NCBI GenBank assembly: GCA_965200145.1
Contig: CBDATG010000002.1
Coordinates: 1,240,001 to 1,304,000 of the forward strand
From: CBDATG01 sp965200145
GTDB taxonomy: Bacteria; Chloroflexota; Dehalococcoidia; Lucifugimonadales; Lucifugimonadaceae
Direction: 5' to 3'
DNA length: 64,000 bases
Shown one piece after another: positions 44,380 through 52,661 of the stretch (its first letter is position 1; every line of letters begins with the position of its first letter). Below the pieces are notes generated by a model. That model searched no databases, had not been told where the DNA came from, and was given only the letters and a program-made list of their open reading frames with translations. The translations under genes were made by a program, and so were the position numbers.

Positions 44380-44784
44380 TTGACGACTGACAATAGCGAT
44401 ATCTACTACTACGGCACCGGCAGGCGCAAGTCTTCCGTGGCTCGTGTGCGCGTTTACGGCCGCGAAGGCGGAATCACCGTGAACCGAAAGCCCGCCAAAG
44501 ACGTATTTGCAGTAGACGAATGGTTGAAGGATGCTCTGCGGCCGCTCGATGCGACCGAACTGCGCGGCAAAGTCACCGTCATTGCGACGACGCAAGGCGG
44601 CGGATTGCACGGACAGTCGGGCGCATTCTCTCACGGATTGGCACGGGCGCTAGTCAAGTACGACCCTGACCTGCGACCTGCGCTGAAGTCGGCAAAGCTG
44701 CTGACACGTGACCCGCGCATGCGTGAGTCCAAGAAATATGGACTCAAACGGGCCCGCAAGGCACCGCAGTACACGAAACGCTGA
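44380..44784 (+). CDS. rpsI: 30S ribosomal protein S9
   Basis: A 134-residue protein whose C-terminal arginine tail touches P-site tRNA. The TTG at 44380 has GGAG 9 nt upstream; a TTG at 44371 would adjoin the Shine-Dalgarno and is less likely. Blocks are YYGTGRRKSSVARVRVY, GGGLHGQSGAFSHGLARAL and KYGLKRARKAPQYTKR. It pairs with rplM and ends the ribosomal cluster. Confidence 0.97.
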   Translation: MTTDNSDIYYYGTGRRKSSVARVRVYGREGGITVNRKPAKDVFAVDEWLKDALRPLDATELRGKVTVIATTQGGGLHGQSGAFSHGLARALVKYDPDLRPALKSAKLLTRDPRMRESKKYGLKRARKAPQYTKR

Positions 44785-44850
44785 TGCTCCAGCTGCCGAA
44801 CACGGCAACTCGTAGCAACATCCAACGCCAGACACGCTTTGACTGGCTCC

Positions 44851-44874
44851 GCACACTGTGCGCGGCCAGTGTGC
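44851..44874 (+). terminator. 8-bp inverted repeat between rpsI and the surface-protein genes
   Basis: GCACACTG at 44851-44858 and CAGTGTGC at 44867-44874 form perfect arms around 8 nt. A smaller stem (TGCCG/CGGCA, 44794-44807) lies closer to the rpsI stop. Either may terminate the ribosomal operon; there is no U-tract. A partly degraded copy occurs before the second surface gene because this leader is duplicated. Confidence 0.4.
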
Positions 44875-44908
44875 ACCTAGTTCGTTAACACGCGCACCTA
44901 TGCCAATG

Positions 44909-46609
44909 ATGTTTCGCCAAGTGAAAGACGCAACTACCAAGTTCCTGGCAGGACGAACAGGATTGATCCAGTGGTCAGTCCTAGCTACTGCCGCGTTCGT
45001 CCTCACATTCGTCGTCGTGCAATCACGCATCCAACCTGAACCGCGTGTCGCAGATGCGCAGGGACTGCCGCCTAACGCCGGATGGATAATCTTTGACGGC
45101 GAAGTCACAGTGAACGGACAACCGCCTGACATCACCGGATTCGAACTCGTAGCGCGTGTTGGAGATTGGTTATCACGACCAGTCGTCGTAGGTCGTCTCC
45201 CTCAGAGCCCCAACGAGTTCCACCACCTCATCGTCAACCCACCGCACGAGGGACACAAGGGCCAGCAGATAGAGTTCTGGGTCGCAGACGAAAAATCGAC
45301 TACAACCGACTACTACGCAGTAATCACCGAGCTGACGGACGAGGTCTGCTTCGGCTGCCCATTCACCTTCCCCATCAGGCGCACCGTAAAGCTCGATTTC
45401 GCACGCATCCCCGCGCCTGCGTCAGACGCATCATCGGCTACAAAGACGGTGACACCAACCTCTACACCCACATCAATCGCAACTCCATCGGCGCCTCGTC
45501 CCGGTCCACCGCCAAACCACGGATGGATAATCTTCGACGGCCAGATCACGGTCAACGGACAACCGCCAGACGACACAGGATTCCAACTCTTAGCCCGCGT
45601 CGGAGATTGGGTGTCACGACCCGTCGTCGTCGGACGACTTCCCGAGAACCCTAGCAAGTTCTACCACCTCATCGTCAACCCGCCGCATGACGCATACAAA
45701 GGCCAACGCATAGAGTTCTGGATCGCTGATGAGCGTTCCGATACGACCGACTACTACGCGGTCGTCACTGAGCTCACAGGTGAAGTCTGTTTCAGCTGCC
45801 CGTTCACCTTCCCGATAAGGCGATCAGTAACTCTCGATTTCACACGCATCCCAGCACCTGCAACAATGGTGACACCACCTTCTACACCTGCATCAGTCGC
45901 AACTCCATCTGCGGCTCGTCCCGGGCCACCGCCAAACCACGGATGGATAATCTTCGACGGCCAGATCACGGTCAACGGACAACCGCCAGACGACACGGGA
46001 TTCCAACTCTTAGCCCGTGTCGGAGATTGGGTATCACGACCCGTCGTCGTCGGACGACTTCCAGAGAACCCTAGCAAGTTCTACCACCTCATCGTCAACC
46101 CGCCTCATGAGGGACACAAGGGCCAACAGATAGAGTTCTGGGTCGCAGACGAGAAATCGACTACAACTGACTACTACGCAGTAATCACCGAGCTGACGGG
46201 CGAGGTCTGCTTCGGTTGCCCTTTCACCTTCCCTGTAAGGCGAGAATTAACACTCGATTTCGCACGCATCCCCGCACCCGAAATTCCAGACGCGCCTGCA
46301 CCAACCAGCACGCCTACCGCGATACCGACGTTCACACCAACGCCAACGACTACACCCTCGCCAACTAGCACACCAGAACCGGCCACACCAACATACACGC
46401 CAACCGCGATACCGACTTTCACGCCAACACCGACAGCCACACCCAGTCCAACCAACGCGCCAGAACCGACGCGGGCTCCGGCGTTGACCTCACAGTCTTG
46501 GGCTGCTTTCATAGGCATCATTATGGAAACTTGTAGCAACTCCCAACTCCTGGAACGCTTCAACTGGCTCCGCACACTGTGCGATACCAGCATGCAACAC
46601 ATTCGTTGA
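44909..46609 (+). CDS. Exported repeat protein with three beta-rich domains, lacking a C-terminal anchor
   Basis: A 566-residue protein; the start matches the paralogue at 46632 (MFRQVKDA / MFRRVKDA), with ATGs at 44900 and 44906 as alternatives. A basic N-terminus and hydrophobic helix (WSVLATAAFVLTFVVV) precede a likely signal cleavage after ADA. Three copies of a domain of about 110 residues start near residues 58, 205 and 345 (GWIIFDG, VTVNGQPPD, VARVGDW); each has a cysteine pair in VCFGCPF or VCFSCPF. TP-rich linkers separate them. The last 27 residues are translated from a duplicated leader of the next gene, and the anchor seen in the paralogues is missing. Function unknown. Confidence 0.75.
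   Translation: MFRQVKDATTKFLAGRTGLIQWSVLATAAFVLTFVVVQSRIQPEPRVADAQGLPPNAGWIIFDGEVTVNGQPPDITGFELVARVGDWLSRPVVVGRLPQSPNEFHHLIVNPPHEGHKGQQIEFWVADEKSTTTDYYAVITELTDEVCFGCPFTFPIRRTVKLDFARIPAPASDASSATKTVTPTSTPTSIATPSAPRPGPPPNHGWIIFDGQITVNGQPPDDTGFQLLARVGDWVSRPVVVGRLPENPSKFYHLIVNPPHDAYKGQRIEFWIADERSDTTDYYAVVTELTGEVCFSCPFTFPIRRSVTLDFTRIPAPATMVTPPSTPASVATPSAARPGPPPNHGWIIFDGQITVNGQPPDDTGFQLLARVGDWVSRPVVVGRLPENPSKFYHLIVNPPHEGHKGQQIEFWVADEKSTTTDYYAVITELTGEVCFGCPFTFPVRRELTLDFARIPAPEIPDAPAPTSTPTAIPTFTPTPTTTPSPTSTPEPATPTYTPTAIPTFTPTPTATPSPTNAPEPTRAPALTSQSWAAFIGIIMETCSNSQLLERFNWLRTLCDTSMQHIR
45521..46276 (+). repeat. Tandem 420-bp duplication inside the first surface gene
   Basis: The segment beginning GGATGGATAATCTTCGACGG at 45521 recurs at 45941, exactly 420 bp later, and the two copies are nearly identical at the DNA level over a domain plus linker. 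The first domain (from 45080) and the one in the next gene (from 46803) are close but more diverged. Recent in-frame amplification by recombination is the simplest reading. Confidence 0.85.
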
Positions 46610-47139
46610 CACACGCGCACCTATACCAAAGATGTTTCGCCGAGTGAAAGACGCAACCACCACTATCGTGGCAGGACGGACCGGACTGATCCAGTGGTCA
46701 GTCCTAGCTACCGCCGCGTTCGTACTCACATTTGTCGTCGTGCAATCACGCATCCAACCTGAACCGCGTGTCGCAGATGCGCAGGGACTGCCGCCTAACG
46801 CCGGATGGATAATCTTTGACGGCGAAGTCACAGTGAACGGACAACCGCCCGACATCACTGGATTCCAACTCATCGCGCGCGTCGGAGAATGGGAATCGCG
46901 GCCTGTCGTTGTTGGTCGACTCCCTCAGAACCCGAGCAAGTTTTATCACCTCATTGTCAATCCACCGCACGAGGGACATAAGGGCCAGCAGATAGAGTTC
47001 TGGGTCGCAGACGAGAAATCAACTACAACCGACTACTACGCTGTCATCACCGAGCTGACGGACGAGGTCTGCTTCGGCTGCCCATTTACCTTTCCCATCA
47101 GGCGCTCCGTGAAGCTCGATTTCGCTCGCATCCCCGCAC
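46529..47139 (+). repeat. Duplicated leader, signal-peptide and first-domain segment (offset 1723 bp)
   Basis: DNA from about 44806 through the first domain of the 44909 gene reappears 1723 bp later, from about 46529 into the 46632 gene. The match covers the untranslated leader (CTGGCTCCGCACACTGTGCG in both), the signal peptide and domain one. The duplication boundary lies inside the 3' end of the first gene. Confidence 0.8.
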
Positions 47140-47930
47140 CTACACCGACACCCACATCGACACCTACTCCTACCGCTTATGTGGTACGTCCCGCGTTCTA
47201 CAGCGGCACGGTGCGAACCGGCGGCGTCCTCGCGCCCGACGGCTATTCCGTCTACGCAGTGATCGGAACCGACTTCCGAACTGGCGAGGCTTCTATATCC
47301 GACGGGCGGTACTTCCTCACAGCAGACCCCGGCCAACAGCACTACGAAGATCAGCAGGTTCAATTCTTCATCATCGACAAGGGCAACCAAGCGAATCCAT
47401 CGGCAGCTCTTGGAGCCATCTCCGCCCCTGCGATCTTCGTGCCTGGGAGGGAGTTCTCAAGTGTGAACCTCGTGTTCCCTCCGTTAGCGCCAACTGTGAC
47501 GCCGTCTCCTACGCCAACGGAAACACCCACTCCTACGAACACTCCCACGGTGACTCCATCTCCAACTCCCACAGAGACACCCACGCCTACGCCAGAGGTG
47601 ACACCTACACCTACGCCTACGCCTACAGACACGCCTACGCCAACGTTCACTCCCGAACCTACACGCACGCCTACGCCGATCGCGCCGCCGTCTGCGACGC
47701 CCACGCGCGTCTCTCCTCCCACCCGCCGCGCAGTCGCAACACCAACTAGGGTGATACCAACGGCAACGACCGAAGCCGAAACTGGAACCGAATCGAGCGG
47801 GCTGTTCGGATGCTCCTCCGCGCCGAACAGTTCTGGAAGCGTTGACGCTGTGATACCAGGCTCTGGCGCGCTGCTATTGCTAGTCTTGGCGTGGCGACTC
47901 CACTCAAGCAATCGTCGTAAAGACGGCTGA
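46632..47930 (+). CDS. Exported surface protein with TP-rich linker and C-terminal sorting-signal-like tail
   Basis: A 432-residue paralogue of its upstream neighbour. Signal peptide as in that protein, then one GWIIFDG domain from residue 58 with the VCFGCPF cysteine pair, then a second, different beta-rich domain (FYSGTVRTGG, YSVYAVIGTDF). A Thr-Pro linker of about 100 residues follows. The C-terminus has a cysteine motif (GLFGCSSAPNSSGSVDAVIP), a hydrophobic helix (GALLLLVLAW) and a basic end (NRRKDG), the three-part plan of PEP-CTERM-like sorting signals. It is probably displayed outside the membrane. Function unknown. Confidence 0.75.
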   Translation: MFRRVKDATTTIVAGRTGLIQWSVLATAAFVLTFVVVQSRIQPEPRVADAQGLPPNAGWIIFDGEVTVNGQPPDITGFQLIARVGEWESRPVVVGRLPQNPSKFYHLIVNPPHEGHKGQQIEFWVADEKSTTTDYYAVITELTDEVCFGCPFTFPIRRSVKLDFARIPAPTPTPTSTPTPTAYVVRPAFYSGTVRTGGVLAPDGYSVYAVIGTDFRTGEASISDGRYFLTADPGQQHYEDQQVQFFIIDKGNQANPSAALGAISAPAIFVPGREFSSVNLVFPPLAPTVTPSPTPTETPTPTNTPTVTPSPTPTETPTPTPEVTPTPTPTPTDTPTPTFTPEPTRTPTPIAPPSATPTRVSPPTRRAVATPTRVIPTATTEAETGTESSGLFGCSSAPNSSGSVDAVIPGSGALLLLVLAWRLHSSNRRKDG

Positions 47931-48171
47931 TACCTCAACTCATTTTGGCTCGTTCGTAGCCGCTCGGAGGCGCGTTGTCGGGATTTCCGATGTTCGTTAG
48001 ATTGCGCGTTCAACCGTTGCAGAGCGCGCTACCAATCCGCTACCGTTACTTCAAGCCGCTCAAAAAGCGCGCGCCTAACGCTCAATTCGCAATGTGCGAA
48101 GTTGGCGAACGCGGTCCGAACGGTAAACAACAAAGCGCACCCAACACACAAATCTCCCACAAGGCTTGGAA

Positions 48172-49503
48172 ATGCAGATGGATTCAGGCTTCGGCGTCAA
48201 ACTACCTTCAAACGCTTCCTCAACTGTGAGCATAGTTACAAGTCGCTCCAACAGCGCGTGGCTCATGCTGGGCGTCGCCCTGTTCGCGCTGGTCTTCGCT
48301 TCAGCAGCGGCGATTGTGCTTAGCGAAACCAGGGAGGCGGAAGCTCAGGCAATCCAGCCTCCTAGCTTCCCCCTAATCACCTTCAGCGGCAACGTAACAG
48401 TTAACGGTGAACCTGCCTCAACAGCCGGACTCACAGTAGTCGCGCGTATCGGCGATACGTGGAAATCGGAGCCGGCAGAGGTGGTCAACGGCAAATACTC
48501 AAATCTCAATGTGGTCGCCGACCAAGAATATCGGTTTGAACGGGTAACCTTCTGGCTCAACGACGAGGTAATGTCAACGCAGACATCGTTTTACGCACCC
48601 ATAAACGATAGCGGCGAGGTCCTTCGCCAGTCCTGGCTCCTACCGATCCAGCGAACAGTCGCGCTCGATTTCCCATCATACCCTGAAGGCGGATACTCCG
48701 GAACGACCAGCGTACCTACACCGACTCCAGGTGCCTACAGCGGCCCTGCCACTTATAGCGGAACGGCCGCAGATGTGACAGGTGCACCACTACCAGATGG
48801 CACTAAGATCTACGCCATCGTCGGTGACTTCCCAACGCCTCCCTCTGCAGGCGGCATCGTCAACAACGGCATATTCACCCTCATCGTTGACCCGGGTTCA
48901 AGTGCATATGTCGGTCAAACTGTCCAGTTCGTCACGGTCGACACCTACAACCCGACGACGCCGGGTGCACAAGTCTACGCTGCTCAGCAACCGGCATTCA
49001 CATCTGGCACAACCCAGACGAACTTCAACTTGACATTCCCTGCGCTGTCGCCGGCACCAACACCGACTCCGACACCAGTGCCGCCGACCGCAACTCCTGT
49101 GCCACCGACACCAGTACCACCAACCGCTACGCCAGTGCCACCGACACCAGTGCCACCGACACCCACACCAGTGCCACCGACACCAGTGCCGCCGACCGCA
49201 ACTCCGACGGCAACGCCCACGCCAACTGCAACTCCAACACCCACACCTACGCCAACCGCAACGCCTACGCCGGAACCGACCGCAACGCCCACACCTGTAC
49301 CGCCAACCGCAACGCCTGTGCCAGAGGCGACGGCACCACCCGCGACCGAAACCGCATCCACGGGCGGAGGCGGTTCTTGCAACGCGCAACCTGGAGCATC
49401 CGGTTCCATGGAGGCAACGGTGCCACTAATGGGCGCGCTACTGTTGGCCCTGGCAGGATTCAAGCTCTGGCGGATGCGTAACCGCGACGGCCTCGGCGAC
49501 TAA
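48172..49503 (+). CDS. Exported surface protein, diverged paralogue with TP-rich stalk and sorting-signal-like tail
   Basis: A 443-residue protein from the ATG at 48172 (AAGG 7 nt upstream). A signal anchor (WLMLGVALFALVFASAAAIV) ends near AEAQA. Domain one (ITFSGNVTVNGEPAS, LTVVARIGD) is a diverged copy of the GWIIFDG domain without the cysteine pair. Domain two (ATYSGTAADVTG, TKIYAIVGDF) matches the second domain of the 46632 product. The stalk repeats PVPPTATPVPPT units for about 100 residues. The tail is GGGSCNAQPGASGSMEATVP, then GALLLALAGFKLW and RMRNRDG, matching the paralogue's cysteine-helix-basic plan. The 241-nt gap upstream shows no clear promoter. Confidence 0.75.
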   Translation: MQMDSGFGVKLPSNASSTVSIVTSRSNSAWLMLGVALFALVFASAAAIVLSETREAEAQAIQPPSFPLITFSGNVTVNGEPASTAGLTVVARIGDTWKSEPAEVVNGKYSNLNVVADQEYRFERVTFWLNDEVMSTQTSFYAPINDSGEVLRQSWLLPIQRTVALDFPSYPEGGYSGTTSVPTPTPGAYSGPATYSGTAADVTGAPLPDGTKIYAIVGDFPTPPSAGGIVNNGIFTLIVDPGSSAYVGQTVQFVTVDTYNPTTPGAQVYAAQQPAFTSGTTQTNFNLTFPALSPAPTPTPTPVPPTATPVPPTPVPPTATPVPPTPVPPTPTPVPPTPVPPTATPTATPTPTATPTPTPTPTATPTPEPTATPTPVPPTATPVPEATAPPATETASTGGGGSCNAQPGASGSMEATVPLMGALLLALAGFKLWRMRNRDGLGD

Positions 49504-49537
49504 TTCGTCTTCGCGACCGCCGACGTATCAGCACCTA

Positions 49538-49570
49538 GCTGGCGACAACACGGTTCAAGTTGTCGCCAGC
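49538..49570. terminator. Perfect 12-bp hairpin between convergent genes
   Basis: GCTGGCGACAAC at 49538-49549 pairs fully with GTTGTCGCCAGC at 49559-49570 around a 9-nt loop. It lies between the stop of the surface gene and that of the minus-strand methyltransferase. A GGTGCGTTTA follows on the plus strand. This is probably a bidirectional terminator. Confidence 0.75.
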
Positions 49571-49609
49571 GGTGCGTTTATCTGACCTCAGATCCTGCAC
49601 GCTCGCTGG

Positions 49610-50602
49610 TCACGCGCCAGAAACCTTGTCGAACCTCGGCAGCAGGTTAAACTCCCGAGCTGGCGGGCGATATGTGACCTGATGGTGCGCCAGCCTCAAG
49701 TAGTTCGGCTCAATGTCATATCCAATACACCGCCGACCCTGCCGCAGGGCCGCAAGCGCGGTCTGCCCGCCTCCTAGGAATGGGTCCAGAACCGTGTCCC
49801 CAACATCCGAGTACAGCAGAACGAGGCGGCGCACCAACTCCTCGGGGTAGGGGCAAGGATGGTCGATAGCGTTGGGCGGAACCGGTGCGATATGCCATAC
49901 ATTGTTGGCAATGTCGCGTTTGAAGACCTCATCGATCGGCATCGATGCCGATATACCACGTCTCTTTGCACCTGACTTCCGAAAGACGAGAATGTACTCG
50001 GTCATGATGTTGGGATAGTAGTACCCAGGCTTGGGGTGCTGGATAAAGATGCCTGCTCGCGTCACTCCGCCGGTCACTTTGTTCCAGATTATGTCCTGAT
50101 GGAACTCCCAACCGAGGTCCATCATCCTCGCGGTGATCATCATGGGTGCTGGATAGTGTCTCCCTTCATAAAGGATAGTGCCAACCACGATGGCGCAAAA
50201 CCCGCCGGGAGCGGTAACGCGCATCACTTCTGAGAATACAGATTCGATCTTGGCAAGGTATTCGTCGAAAGTAGCACCGAACGCCGCATATTCCCGCTCG
50301 CGATGCCAAACGCCATTGCCGTTTTTTGCGTGAACGTCGTAGTCGATCGCATTCCAGTATGGCGGCGAAGTTACAGTGAGCGCAACCGTCCCGGTCCCGA
50401 TCTGTTCCATCCGTTCCGAAGACTGCAAAATGAAGCGAAAGCCGTCCCCGTTAATCTCCGCGCCCGTTGCGGTCGGCATCGGCTCCGCAGTTGTTGCCGC
50501 ATCTAACAACATCGTCTGCACTACGCCGTCGTCCGTCGGTAGACTAGCAACATAGTTGGCGGGCTGGACATCCAAGCATGTTTCTCGAGTTCGAGTTGTC
50601 AT
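49610..50602 (-). CDS. Orphan DNA methyltransferase, N4-cytosine type
   Basis: A 330-residue enzyme from the ATG at 50602, with GGGAG close upstream. Motif IV is TSPPYW, typical of N4-cytosine methyltransferases; motif I is DPFLGGGQTALAA followed by RRCIGYDIEP. Motif IV precedes motif I, so it belongs to the beta class. DIIWNKVTGGVTRAG and TEYILVFRKSG are further family blocks. No restriction endonuclease gene is adjacent, so it is a solitary methylase; target site unknown. Confidence 0.88.
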   Translation of the reverse strand: MTTRTRETCLDVQPANYVASLPTDDGVVQTMLLDAATTAEPMPTATGAEINGDGFRFILQSSERMEQIGTGTVALTVTSPPYWNAIDYDVHAKNGNGVWHREREYAAFGATFDEYLAKIESVFSEVMRVTAPGGFCAIVVGTILYEGRHYPAPMMITARMMDLGWEFHQDIIWNKVTGGVTRAGIFIQHPKPGYYYPNIMTEYILVFRKSGAKRRGISASMPIDEVFKRDIANNVWHIAPVPPNAIDHPCPYPEELVRRLVLLYSDVGDTVLDPFLGGGQTALAALRQGRRCIGYDIEPNYLRLAHHQVTYRPPAREFNLLPRFDKVSGA

Positions 50603-50721
50603 CACCACTCCCGCAAGACAAGGAACTACCGCGTTCTAGGCATATGTATTCTCAATCGACTACGAGTCCGTATCGGATGCGAAGGAGCTTTCGGCAACCA
50701 TCCCAGAGGCACGGTTGCCAT

Positions 50722-51366
50722 TTATCTTGGCCGCAAGACAACCAACCGTCGCCCGTCTGGCAAGGATGACTTCGTTACGTTTTGGCGTAGCACGGGCTCA
50801 GTGGATTGGTCAGTGCCACCGATGTCTTGGTAGATAGCTTGCAACGCAGGGGTCTGCTCCCCCGATTCGCGGTCAATACCGTTGACGCACACCAACGACG
50901 GCTCGATCGTGCTGATTAGCGATGCCAACTCATTCGGCGCAAGTCGAATACGCGTCGAATCGATCAGCAGGACGTCAACGTGTCCGATTATCTGCCGCGT
51001 GCGATTGTCCGGCAGCCGGCCAGGATCACCCAACATCATTACCGCCAGCCGCTCGGCATCGATCCTGTAACCCGTGACGGTTGTCCGCTGTTCTGGTTGG
51101 TCAGATGCCAGGAGCGCAACGCCGCGGATCCCGAGCTCGCCGACCTCGTACTCACCAGGACGGTTAAGTATCGCAGGAGCGTTTTGTTGGTTTGGCAGCT
51201 GGACCTGTCGCTCCGACGAGCTGAACAGCAACGCCGATATCGCAGTGTCGTCGGCCGCCGAGGTTGCCACATATTGCGCCTCGTCAGCGTTGGAAGGATC
51301 GCATATCACTGCGCCCGCCGATGACTTGATCAGGAACGCAGAATCGCCGTTGAGTGAGATCTCCAT
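50722..51366 (-). CDS. Degenerate metallo-beta-lactamase-fold protein
   Basis: A 214-residue protein from the ATG at 51366. MEISLNGDSAFLIKSSAGAVICDPS and the central ILNRPGEYEVGELGIRGVAL match a small metallo-hydrolase family whose members normally read 'GHsCf.i...tDP' and carry an HxHxDH strand. Here the metal motif is replaced by ALLFSSSERQVQLPNQQ, so no metal site remains. It is probably catalytically dead or has taken a new role. Divergent from hrcA. Confidence 0.6.
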   Translation of the reverse strand: MEISLNGDSAFLIKSSAGAVICDPSNADEAQYVATSAADDTAISALLFSSSERQVQLPNQQNAPAILNRPGEYEVGELGIRGVALLASDQPEQRTTVTGYRIDAERLAVMMLGDPGRLPDNRTRQIIGHVDVLLIDSTRIRLAPNELASLISTIEPSLVCVNGIDRESGEQTPALQAIYQDIGGTDQSTEPVLRQNVTKSSLPDGRRLVVLRPR

Positions 51367-51543
51367 GTATGTCGCCCGCCTGTGTTGATTTGAGATTCGA
51401 TGTGGGATGCCCATTTACGAGTCTAAAGGTGCGTACGGAAGACGCATGAAGTACATCGGTCATACGCCGTTTCAGCTACGAAACACCTAGACGGCACATC
51501 CGATAGATAATATGTTTAGAGTGTCAACGCGCTTGGCGCGTCG

Positions 51544-51594
51544 ACCGACCTTACAGATGCACGCACTACGTTGCCCCAACCGACCTTACAGATG
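51544..51594 (+). repeat. Direct repeat of ACCGACCTTACAGATG at the hrcA start
   Basis: The 16-bp sequence occurs at 51544-51559 and 51579-51594, 35 bp apart. Each copy ends in ATG and the second contains the likely hrcA start. No CIRCE element (TTAGCACTC-N9-GAGTGCTAA) was found nearby. It may be a small tandem duplication of the start region or a protein-binding pair. Confidence 0.6.
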
Positions 51595-52626
51595 TCGCAA
51601 ATAGCACTAGAGGAACGCAGACGCGAAATACTGACCTTCGTGGTGGACAGCTACATTGAGAGCGGTTCACCAGTCTCGTCCAGACATGTGGCCAATCGCG
51701 GCGGTCTTAATGTCAGTAGTGCCACGATCAGGTCTGAGATGGGCTGGCTGTGTGAAGCGGGCTATCTAATGCGTCCACACGCTTCTTCGGGCGCGATGCC
51801 TTCAGCGCAAGGTTATCGCCACTTCGTCGAAGGACTCGAAGAGTCGCCGCCTCCAGCTGGCTTGACAACACTCTTCCAAGACTCATCCCACATTGACTTC
51901 GATGACATTGATGCCTGGGCTCGCGTAGCGTCAGCAGTCATTGCCGACTTGGTAGGCGCATTAGCATTCATCACCGCCCCGCGCGTCACCACGCCGTCAG
52001 TTCGGAGCGTGGAGCTCGTTGCAGTGCGAGACATGTTGATCATGTTGCTCGTCGTCTTGCAGGGAGCGGAAGTGTATCGCAGTTTGATCGAGACGGACCG
52101 CAAAGTTGAACCGTCGGAGCTTGACCGGGCGAGGAACGTTGTGACATCGAAAGTCGCGGGGCGCTCAGTAACCGATCTAGTTTCATCAGAGTCAGACGCT
52201 CAGGCATCATTAGACGACCCGCTATGCAACCAAGTGTGGGACGCAACCATGTCCACGCTGAAACGATCCGCCATGCTACCCGGCAGGCGGCATGTCAGCG
52301 GTTACTCTAAGATGCTGGCAGAGCCTGAGATGGTATCAGCCCCCGAACTTGGCGTTATCGCCATGGAAGTAATCGAAGATGATGCGACTTTCAGCTCAAT
52401 GGTGTCGTCTGTCTACGAATCGAAGTCACCAGTAATCTCGATTGGCGCCGAAGGCGTCCGCGACGGTATGGAGAACCTCAGCGTGATCATGTGCAGCTAC
52501 GGCGACGATCACGATGGACATGGCATCGTGGGATTAATGGCACCGCTAAGGCTCCAGTACGGGCGCGCCATCCCAGTAGTCCACTACACTGCAGAACGCC
52601 TCGGCTCCTACGTGGGCAGGCCGTAA
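51592..52626 (+). CDS. hrcA: Heat-inducible transcription repressor HrcA
   Basis: A 344-residue repressor of heat-shock operons that normally binds CIRCE. The N-terminal winged helix reads ERRREILTFVVDSYIESGSPVSSRHVA and VSSATIRSEMGWLCEAGYL; the GAF-like middle and C-terminal PLRLQYGRAIPVVHYTAERLG are typical. The ATG at 51592 is preferred over a TTG at 51571. dnaJ follows after 35 nt, but grpE and dnaK are not adjacent. Confidence 0.93.
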   Translation: MSQIALEERRREILTFVVDSYIESGSPVSSRHVANRGGLNVSSATIRSEMGWLCEAGYLMRPHASSGAMPSAQGYRHFVEGLEESPPPAGLTTLFQDSSHIDFDDIDAWARVASAVIADLVGALAFITAPRVTTPSVRSVELVAVRDMLIMLLVVLQGAEVYRSLIETDRKVEPSELDRARNVVTSKVAGRSVTDLVSSESDAQASLDDPLCNQVWDATMSTLKRSAMLPGRRHVSGYSKMLAEPEMVSAPELGVIAMEVIEDDATFSSMVSSVYESKSPVISIGAEGVRDGMENLSVIMCSYGDDHDGHGIVGLMAPLRLQYGRAIPVVHYTAERLGSYVGRP

Positions 52627-52661
52627 CCCACTCACCTTCGATTGGCGGTAAAGTAGAAGCC

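Noticed and set aside
47975..48229. 84-codon frame ahead of the third surface gene
   Set aside because: It overlaps the signal-peptide region of the supported gene in another frame and shows no family pattern.
47495..49340. Short-period repeats that might be taken for a CRISPR array or minisatellite
   Set aside because: They encode Thr-Pro and Pro-Val-Pro-Pro linkers in frame, with codon-level drift and no spacer structure.
51480..51600. Possible CIRCE operator before hrcA (TTTAGAGTGTCAA)
   Set aside because: Only a weak half-site is present; the inverted partner at 9-nt spacing is missing.
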